Assembly (NCBI GenBank): GCA_002373815.1
Contig: DFKH01000119.1
Coordinates: forward strand, 1-5,316
DNA from: Alphaproteobacteria bacterium UBA3650
GTDB lineage: Bacteria > Pseudomonadota > Alphaproteobacteria > CAAHEQ01 > UBA3637
Direction: 5' to 3'
DNA: 5,316 bases
Shown here: in pieces, positions 1-4,690 of the stretch
Layout of the letters: each line of letters starts with the position of its first letter
How positions within the stretch are numbered: position 1 is the first letter of the stretch
Program-made: the position numbers and the translations under genes
The notes under the pieces: generated by a model
Databases searched by the model: none
The model's input: the letters and a program-made list of their open reading frames with translations, nothing else
What the model was told of the DNA's origin: nothing

Positions 1-164
1 TCAATGATGAGTTGGTTTTGTCTGATGGCGAACACTTATTATATGTTGATCCAAAAACAGGAGCAAAAAATCGTGTTGAAAAGATGAATTTAAACGCGTT
101 ACCTGTTGTTATAAATGGTCAACTGATAACAATGGATTCAAAAACGAACTTGACAGTATATTAA
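1..164 (+). CDS. bamB: C-terminal end of a BamB-like PQQ/beta-propeller protein (5' end outside window)
   Basis: The open frame enters the window (first whole codon at position 3) and gives 53 residues before TAA at 162-164. The visible stretch contains LLYVDPKTGAKN, which has the shape of a PQQ-type propeller blade (strand, then D-P-x-T-G turn). It then has PVVINGQLITMDSKTNLTVY, the typical last blade that closes the propeller with a hydrophobic strand at the extreme C-terminus. BamB is the lipoprotein propeller of the BAM complex, which inserts outer-membrane beta-barrel proteins from the periplasmic side. In many proteobacteria bamB lies directly upstream of der, as here, and that context is the strongest reason for this call over a generic PQQ-repeat protein. 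The stop codon is 9 nt before the der ATG and overlaps the der Shine-Dalgarno, so the two are translationally close and almost certainly co-transcribed. The lipobox and earlier blades are not visible. Confidence 0.6.
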   Translation, partial: NDELVLSDGEHLLYVDPKTGAKNRVEKMNLNALPVVINGQLITMDSKTNLTVY

Positions 165-173
165 GAGGATTTT

Positions 174-1511
174 ATGAAAACGATTGCACTTGTTGGGCGC
201 ACAAATGTTGGAAAATCTACACTGTTCAACAAACTCTGTCATAAACGCGTGGCTATTGTACATGATCGACCAGGCGTCACGCGTGATCGCAAAGAAGCCG
301 AAACAAGCTTTGATAACATTCCTGTACGCTTAGTAGATACTGCAGGGTTGGAAAATACAACAAAGTTGGCCAAAGCGATGTGGCAACAAACAGAACTTGC
401 TATCCAAGAAGCCGACACCATTTTAATGATAACGGATGGACGCACTGAATTGACATCATTAGATACTCAATTGGCAAAACAGTTAAAGAAAGTTGGTAAA
501 CCAACGCTTTTAATCGTCAATAAATGTGAAGGTGAGAAACAAACTCAAAACTTGGGTGAATTTTACCGTTTAGGACTAGGCACACCCTATCCTGTTTCCG
601 CCGAACATAATTTAGGAATAAAAGAGTTAATTCAAACATTAAAACCACTTTGTCCTACTGAGCCAAAAGAACAACAAGACAAAACAAAGCCATTACATTT
701 AGCTATCGTAGGACGTCCAAATGTCGGCAAATCAACATTAGTCAATCAGCTATTAAAGAAAAACAGATTGCTGACCGGACCCGAGGCTGGTGTCACACGT
801 GATGCCATTACTGTCCCATGGGAATGGAAAGGCAAAAAGATTTTATTGACTGATACAGCTGGCCTCAGGAAATATGGTAAAATTGATGATGAGTTAGAAC
901 GAATTTGTGGACAAGAAACAAAAAATGCAATTGATTTTGCAGAAGTAGTGATTTTGGTTTTGGATGCCCACCAACCATTGGAACGACAAGATTTAGCCAT
1001 CGCTGGCACCGTATTACAAGAAGGACGCGCCTTGGTCATTGCCCTCAACAAATGGGACAACACCAACGAACAACCCGCTGTTTTAAAAGAATTAAAAGCT
1101 CGCATGGCTGAATCATTACAGCAAGTCAAAAAGATTCCTGTCATTCCAATTTCTGCTAAAAATGGCTTTGCTCTCGATAAAATGATGACAGAAGTTTTTC
1201 GTATGTATGATTTGTGGAACAAGCGCGTGCCAACGCATAAGCTGAATGATTTCTTGGAGGAATTAAAACAAGCACACCCCACCCCATTGGCTCGAAATGG
1301 TCGTCGTGTGCCCATGAAATATATGACGCAAGTCAGCACACGTCCACCAACCTTTGTGATTTTTACCTCTAATCCGGACAGCTTGCCTGACTCCTATATG
1401 CGCTATGTCTCCAATGGCTTGAGAGAATGTTTTGGCATTGAAGGCGTTCCTATCCGCATTCACTTACGTAAACGCGAAAACCCATTTGAAAATAAAACAA
1501 AGAAAAAATAA
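174..1511 (+). CDS. der: Ribosome biogenesis GTPase Der (EngA)
   Basis: This 445-residue protein has two consecutive TrmE/Era-type G domains and a C-terminal KH-like domain, the architecture unique to Der, which acts in 50S ribosomal subunit maturation in the cytoplasm. G domain 1: P-loop GRTNVGKST at 8-16, DTAGLE at 55-60, NKCE at 116-119 and SAEH at 142-145. G domain 2: GRPNVGKST at 180-188, DTAG at 227-230, NKWD at 292-295 and SAKNG at 327-331. An acidic/Lys-rich linker (about 161-172) joins them. The KH-like domain covers about 350-435, followed by a basic tail ending KTKKK. Length is normal for the family. The first G4 motif has Glu instead of Asp (NKCE); I associate this variant with alphaproteobacterial Der, so it is probably not damage. 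The start is ATG 174, preceded at 5-nt spacing by AAGAGGA (163-169), which overlaps the upstream stop. Arginine codons are mainly CGN (24 of 27). Confidence 0.97.
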   Translation: MKTIALVGRTNVGKSTLFNKLCHKRVAIVHDRPGVTRDRKEAETSFDNIPVRLVDTAGLENTTKLAKAMWQQTELAIQEADTILMITDGRTELTSLDTQLAKQLKKVGKPTLLIVNKCEGEKQTQNLGEFYRLGLGTPYPVSAEHNLGIKELIQTLKPLCPTEPKEQQDKTKPLHLAIVGRPNVGKSTLVNQLLKKNRLLTGPEAGVTRDAITVPWEWKGKKILLTDTAGLRKYGKIDDELERICGQETKNAIDFAEVVILVLDAHQPLERQDLAIAGTVLQEGRALVIALNKWDNTNEQPAVLKELKARMAESLQQVKKIPVIPISAKNGFALDKMMTEVFRMYDLWNKRVPTHKLNDFLEELKQAHPTPLARNGRRVPMKYMTQVSTRPPTFVIFTSNPDSLPDSYMRYVSNGLRECFGIEGVPIRIHLRKRENPFENKTKKK

Positions 1512-1548
1512 GTTGTATTTATCGAAAATTTGGATTAGCATATCCAAC

Positions 1549-1555
1549 AAAGGAG
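1549..1555 (+). promoter_or_regulatory. Shine-Dalgarno AAAGGAG that sets the pilin start at ATG 1566
   Basis: AAAGGAG lies 10 nt before ATG 1566 and is the only good ribosome-binding site between der and the pilin body. The first in-frame alternative start of the open pilin frame (TTG 1612) has only the C-run and ACGAAATAAGTG before it, with no purine-rich SD. Just upstream is a 6-bp hairpin (TTGGAT 1530-1535 with ATCCAA 1542-1547) without a T-run. It is not a convincing terminator, but it could influence initiation. No convincing promoter is visible in the 54 nt after der, so read-through from bamB-der is the simplest source of transcription. Confidence 0.7.
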
Positions 1556-1565
1556 ACATAACGTC

Positions 1566-2856
1566 ATGAAAAATTCTGCTTTGCAAGCCCCCCCCCCTAC
1601 GAAATAAGTGTTTGATTTTTAAACATTTTTTAGAGACACTTCATTCCGAACATAATAAAGGATCCTTTAAAAACTCTCATGCGGAGCCGAAGCCACAGGA
1701 TGATAGAAAGAATGAATCTGGACGTTCTATGGTGGAAATGTTGGGCGTGCTAACGGTTATGGGGTTGCTGGGTGTCGTCGGAGTCATGGGATTGCGTTCA
1801 GCCTTAGATTCAGCCAAAGCCAACAAACTCATTCAAGCCCTGTCGCGACGTGCCACCGTTTTGGCGGCGGACAAATCTTTTGGCACAAACTTTACGGATA
1901 ATACCTCGTTTGGTCAAGATTCAGATTACACAATTACCTGTACGGATATAGAGAATACAAACTTGTTTTCTTGCACAGTACAAAGTGTAGCACAAGAAGT
2001 ATGCGAAAAAGTTAAAAAATCAGATTGGAAAACACCAACAACCATGCTTCCCACCACTTGCGGCACCACAAATGATATGGTTTTTACATTCTCTAAAGAT
2101 TTGGATGGGTCTGGCACGTTGTGTTCAGAGGAAACACCATGCCCGAACCCGAATGCGACCTGCACGAACGGGGTATGTGTGGAACCATTGCCACAGAGCT
2201 GTGACACAAACGCCGAGAACCCCTGCGGTGACGAGTGTCAGACCTGCAACCCTTCCACCCTCCTGTGCGAAAACGCCTGCACTAGAAAGCAGTATCTTGA
2301 ATCTACAGGCACGCAGTATATTGACTTAAATTATATCCCCAAAATGAATACTGGTGTTAAGGGAAGGGTTGTGTTTACTGATACAACACCACCAGACCAG
2401 TATTTAATAGGAAGCAGAGATAATACTGGTAATACAAGATTTTGGTTTGGGTGTTCTGGTTCAAGCAGTGACATAACCAAAAGATTTATTAGAGGAAATG
2501 TTGGTGCTCTTCAAGTAAGTACAATACCAGTTATAGCAAATAAAGTAAGTGATTTTAGTTTTAACTATAATGGCGACAGGAAAACATATTGGGATGAACA
2601 AGTTTATACTCAATCAAATGCTGTAACATTTACACCTACAAGAAGTTGGTATTTATTTTGCCCAAACGATAGAGGAGACGCGCAACCAGCTTTAAGAGCT
2701 CATACTAAATTATATTACTTACAAATATATGAAGGAACAGAACTTGTAAGAGATTATATTCCAGTATTAGATTTTAATAACACACCAGCTATGTACGACA
2801 AGGTTGAAAAGAAACTTTACCACAACAAAGGCACAGGAGATTTTTTAACAGATTAA
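1566..2856 (+). CDS. Type IV prepilin-like surface protein with Cys-rich stalk and lectin-like C-terminal module; frame-shifted at the poly-C tract (off phase as read)
   Basis: The continuous open frame is 1612-2856 (414 codons from TTG 1612), but its natural start is most likely ATG 1566, which needs 9 or 12 C in the tract. Numbering from 1612, the prepilin peptidase motif is ESG/RSMVE: cleavage after G37 and Glu42 at mature +5. A hydrophobic helix follows (about 43-61). With the 1566 start the leader would be 52 residues, long for a prepilin. A pilin-like core with spaced Cys (110, 121, 131, 150) is followed by a stalk with ten Cys between 171 and 223. The C-terminal module (about 228-414) runs from YLESTGTQYID to VRDYIPV and YDKVEKKLYHNKGTGDF. 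I recognise it as a concanavalin/LamG-like module seen in gut bacteria and phage structural proteins; this is from memory. Likely role: inner-membrane-anchored pseudopilin or minor pilin exposing an adhesive domain. The substrate is unknown. It overlaps the convergent hemerythrin stop by 4 nt. Confidence 0.75.
1588..1597 (+). repeat. Poly-C tract (10 C) inside the pilin start region, candidate slippage switch
   Basis: Ten consecutive C residues sit 8 codons into the reading frame opened by ATG 1566. With ten C that frame ends at TAA 1605-1607 after the 13-residue peptide MKNSALQAPPPTK. Removing one C (or adding two) joins ATG 1566 directly to the long pilin frame, through LRNKC and into the Leu codon at 1612. 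I did not notice another homopolymer G/C run of comparable length in the window. Tracts of this kind near the start of surface-protein genes are classic phase-variation sites in other bacteria. An assembly or sequencing miscount is the main alternative. Confidence 0.85.
1714..1947 (+). repeat. Direct repeat copy A1: prepilin core shared with 4706-4939
   Basis: This 234-nt block matches 4706-4939 at a constant offset of 2992 nt without gaps. From 1801 to 1947 (147 nt) I count only three differences (CGA/CGG, TCG/TCA, ACA/ACG), all synonymous, while the part encoding the transmembrane helix (about 1740-1800) differs more. It encodes the SGRSMVEMLG prepilin motif, the helix and the first part of the pilin core. 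Confidence 0.9.
2155..2324 (+). repeat. Direct repeat copy B1: Cys-rich stalk and start of C-terminal module, shared with 5147-5316
   Basis: This 170-nt block aligns without gaps to 5147-5316 at the same 2992-nt offset as the core block. It is less similar overall, but the last 32 nt (2293-2324, encoding YLESTGTQYI) are identical up to the window edge. It encodes the CxxGVCVEP and CGDECQTCNP Cys-rich region. Between the two shared blocks, 207 nt in each gene (1948-2154 and 4940-5146) are clearly diverged. Confidence 0.88.
2283..2847 (+). other. Compositionally distinct C-terminal module of the first pilin
   Basis: From about codon 225 onward, all 11 arginine codons are AGA or AGG. In the preceding part of the same open frame only 1 of 5 is AGA/AGG, and in der only 3 of 27 are. 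The DNA is also visibly more AT-rich than the upstream pilin core. The change falls where the Cys-rich stalk ends and the YLESTGTQYID module begins. This supports a separately acquired or exchanged cassette fused to a native pilin N-terminus, although strong amino-acid constraints could exaggerate the contrast. Confidence 0.6.
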
Positions 2857-3290
2857 TAATCCATTCTTGGAGGGAGATTACGTAAACGAACAAGGTATGG
2901 TTTCAGCATCTTGTCACGACTAATCACATGACCGACAAACCAAACAGACAAAAACGCCACCGTCTTTTGAGCCAAATCTAACTTCTTCCCTCTTGTTTCA
3001 GCACTTTCATATGCCTGGCGAAACTCGGCAATATTTTTGATGAACTGCTGATGTGCTTGCATATGCGCCATGATGTCTGGAAAATTCACGCGTTCCATCA
3101 CATCTTCTTCAGCGGAAAAATGATTACGAACATAATCATAACATTTTTCAAACATAGCTGGCATATTTTCCAATTCATGACGACTAAGGTCCATTGTCGC
3201 ATCATTAATGACTTCCAAAAAAGCCTTATGTTCATCATCCAATGGTGGATAATCCAAACTCATCTGTTCGCGCCACGCTATAATTGGCAT
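2853..3290 (-). CDS. Bacteriohemerythrin-type non-heme di-iron protein
   Basis: This is a 145-residue single-domain hemerythrin, predicted to be a cytoplasmic four-helix bundle with no signal peptide or membrane segment. All seven di-iron ligands can be placed: H21 (in DDEH), H57 and E61 (NHFSAEE), H76 and H80 (HMQAH), H121 and D126 (HVISRD). W6 and Y14 near the N-terminus also fit the family pattern. Members bind O2 reversibly at the di-iron site and are proposed to serve O2 storage or sensing, or iron/redox handling; which applies here cannot be read from the sequence. No fused signalling domain is present, which argues against the chemotaxis-receptor type. ATG 3288-3290 is preceded by AGGGGGA (3294-3300), and the gene starts 13 nt after the ychF stop, so it is probably co-transcribed with ychF. 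Its stop (TAA, 2853-2855 as complement) overlaps the stop of the convergent pilin gene. Confidence 0.93.
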   Translation of the reverse strand: MPIIAWREQMSLDYPPLDDEHKAFLEVINDATMDLSRHELENMPAMFEKCYDYVRNHFSAEEDVMERVNFPDIMAHMQAHQQFIKNIAEFRQAYESAETRGKKLDLAQKTVAFLSVWFVGHVISRDKMLKPYLVRLRNLPPRMDY

Positions 3291-3303
3291 TTGTCCCCCT
3301 TAT

Positions 3304-4404
3304 TTAGACGTTAAACAAGAAATGTACGACATCTCCGTCTTGCATTATATAACTTTTTCCTTCCTGACGCAAGTGTCCTTTTTCACGCGCACCACTTTCG
3401 CCACCATCCGTCACATAATCATTATATGAAATCACTTCTGCCCGAATGAAACCACGCTCAAAGTCTGTATGGATAATACCTGCCGCCTGAGGCGCCAATG
3501 TCCCTTGACGCATTGTCCAAGCGTGCGCTTCTTGGGGGCCAGAGGTAAAAAACGTTTCCAATCCTAATAACTTATAACCCGCCTTGATAATACGCGATAA
3601 ACCCGTTTCTTCCAATCCTAGTGTCGCCAAAAATTCAGGTTGCTCTGAAAGGGGCAATTGTGCAATCTCTTGCTCAATATTGGCAGAAATAACAACAGAG
3701 GTATTACCTTGCTTTTCCGCCATCTCAGCCACTTTTTTTGAAAATTCATTACCTGTTGCAGCACTCCCCTCGTCCACATTACACACATAAAGCACAGGCT
3801 TTGCGGTCAACAAACAAAGTTGATTAAACAATTTTTTCATTTCTAAATCTTCTGGAATTGCCAAACGCGCTGGTTTACCTTCCTTTAACAATGCCAATGC
3901 AGGCTCAATCACCGCCACCCACTGTTTTGACTCTTTATCGCCTGTTTGAGCCTTTTTCACAACCCCAGCCAAACGTTTTTCCAAATTCTCCATATCGGCC
4001 AACATCAACTCTGTATCCACCGTTTCGGCGTCACGAATGGGATCAATCGATCCTTCCACATGCACAATATCCGTATTTTCAAAGCAACGCAGCACATGGA
4101 TAATCGCATCTACTTCACGAATATTACCCAAAAATTGGTTACCAAGCCCCTCGCCTTTTGACGCCCCACGCACAAGGCCCGCAATATCCACAAACTCCAA
4201 CTGAGTCGGGACGATCTTGGCAGCTTTATCAATTTTTTGCAATTCATCTAAACGGCTGTCTGGTACAGCCACACGTCCAACATTAGGTTCAATGGTACAA
4301 AACGGATAATTCGCCGCTTGCGCATTGACGGTGGCCGTTAAAGCATTAAACAAAGTTGATTTTCCAACATTTGGCAATCCAACTATTCCACAATTAAATC
4401 CCAT
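3304..4404 (-). CDS. ychF: Redox-regulated ATPase/GTPase YchF (OBG family)
   Basis: This 366-residue protein is full length for YchF/Ola1. The N-terminal G domain has P-loop GLPNVGKST at 9-17, switch II DIAGLVRGASKGEGLGNQFL at 73-92, and the diagnostic non-canonical G4 motif NVDE at 209-212 in place of NKxD. In the family this change is linked to ATP over GTP preference. The G5-like segment SANIE is at 240-244. A helical insertion lies in the middle (about 130-195), and the C-terminal TGS domain covers about 283-366, ending DGDVVHFLFNV. YchF associates with ribosomes and is implicated in translation and oxidative-stress responses. The start ATG 4402-4404 is preceded at 7-nt spacing by AAGGAAGGG (4412-4420). 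A good sigma70-type promoter lies just upstream, giving a short leader of about 20 nt. It heads a likely operon with the hemerythrin gene 13 nt downstream. Confidence 0.97.
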   Translation of the reverse strand: MGFNCGIVGLPNVGKSTLFNALTATVNAQAANYPFCTIEPNVGRVAVPDSRLDELQKIDKAAKIVPTQLEFVDIAGLVRGASKGEGLGNQFLGNIREVDAIIHVLRCFENTDIVHVEGSIDPIRDAETVDTELMLADMENLEKRLAGVVKKAQTGDKESKQWVAVIEPALALLKEGKPARLAIPEDLEMKKLFNQLCLLTAKPVLYVCNVDEGSAATGNEFSKKVAEMAEKQGNTSVVISANIEQEIAQLPLSEQPEFLATLGLEETGLSRIIKAGYKLLGLETFFTSGPQEAHAWTMRQGTLAPQAAGIIHTDFERGFIRAEVISYNDYVTDGGESGAREKGHLRQEGKSYIMQDGDVVHFLFNV

Positions 4405-4430
4405 TTTGATACCCTTCCTTTGTTGTACAC

Positions 4431-4459
4431 ATTATGCGTCAAAATGAATTTTTTTTCAA
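4431..4459 (-). promoter_or_regulatory. Sigma70-type promoter of the ychF-hemerythrin operon
   Basis: Reading the - strand, TTGAAA (complement of 4454-4459, 5 of 6 to the -35 consensus) is followed by exactly 17 nt and CATAAT (complement of 4431-4436, 5 of 6 to the -10 consensus). Transcription would begin near 4424, about 20 nt before the ychF ATG and just upstream of its Shine-Dalgarno. Confidence 0.7.
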
Positions 4460-4474
4460 GCATTTTTTTATTTG

Positions 4475-4503
4475 TTGACATTCCCAAAAAAATATCATAA
4501 CGT
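4475..4503 (+). promoter_or_regulatory. Candidate promoter for the structured RNA / second pilin
   Basis: A perfect TTGACA (4475-4480) lies on the + strand, divergent from the ychF promoter. The -10 is weaker: CATAAC (4496-4501, 4 of 6) at 15-nt spacing, or TAACGT (4498-4503, 3 of 6) at 17 nt. Either would start transcription around 4508-4510, immediately before the first hairpin of the structured RNA. That positional agreement is the main support. The poor -10 suggests a weak or activator-dependent promoter. Confidence 0.5.
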
Positions 4504-4508
4504 GAAAG

Positions 4509-4663
4509 TGCTTTGTGACATTGCTCATAAAGTCGGAACTGAAAAATCCGTATTAGGTATCCGTCTGTATTGGACGGATGGTTGCGAGTATATTGAATAA
4601 GCAACGCTGTTCCTAATACAGTTTTTCAGCATCCGTCCACTTTTTCCAAAAGTGGATTTTTTT
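4509..4663 (+). ncRNA. Structured RNA: 5' hairpin, three-way junction, intrinsic terminator (sRNA or cis-regulatory leader of the second pilin)
   Basis: About 155 nt fold almost completely by eye. Hairpin 1: CTTTGTGA (4511-4518) pairs with TCATAAAG (4525-4532), 8 bp with one G-U and a 6-nt loop. Long helix: CTGAAAAA (4539-4546) with TTTTTCAG (4622-4629), and GTATTAGG (4550-4557) with CCTAATAC (4612-4619), 8+8 bp around a small internal loop. This helix encloses two hairpins: ATCCGTC (4559-4565) with GACGGAT (4573-4579), and GTTGC (4581-4585) with GCAAC (4601-4605). A terminator follows. I do not recognise it as 6S, SRP RNA, tmRNA, RNase P or a riboswitch class I know. No coding frame explains it. 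The second pilin has only 27 nt between this terminator and its ATG, so the RNA is either an independent sRNA or an attenuator leader of that gene. Confidence 0.65.
4637..4663 (+). terminator. Rho-independent terminator ending the structured RNA
   Basis: CCACTTTT (4637-4644) pairs perfectly with AAAAGTGG (4648-4655) around a 3-nt loop, followed by A and seven T (4657-4663). The T-run lies only on the + strand side, so it works in the + direction. It sits between the RNA and the Shine-Dalgarno of the second pilin gene. Confidence 0.85.
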
Positions 4664-4690
4664 ATTGAGTAAAACAAATAAGGAGGTATG

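Noticed and set aside
114..119. NKCE in Der G domain 1 as a damaged G4 motif (residues 116-119 of the protein at about 519-530)
   Set aside because: NKxE at this position is, to my knowledge, a common variant in alphaproteobacterial Der, and every other G motif is intact.
746..1339. 197-codon open frame on the - strand inside der
   Set aside because: It lies antisense to a conserved housekeeping gene, shows no recognisable motif, and is explained by the codon structure of der.
1513..1541. Promoter TTGTAT-17-TAGCAT for the first pilin
   Set aside because: The match is weak (3/6 and 4/6), and the predicted start would fall on the Shine-Dalgarno region. Read-through from der is simpler.
1530..1547. 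Hairpin TTGGAT/ATCCAA after der as a terminator of the bamB-der operon
   Set aside because: The stem is only 6 bp, AT-rich and not followed by a T-run; it is followed directly by the pilin Shine-Dalgarno.
1612..1614. TTG 1612 as the true pilin start
   Set aside because: There is no Shine-Dalgarno before it, whereas ATG 1566 has a strong one 10 nt upstream and becomes in-frame by loss of one C.
2072..2329. 85-codon + strand frame inside the first pilin
   Set aside because: It is a shadow frame of the Cys-rich region; it has no ribosome-binding site and no counterpart was established in the second pilin.
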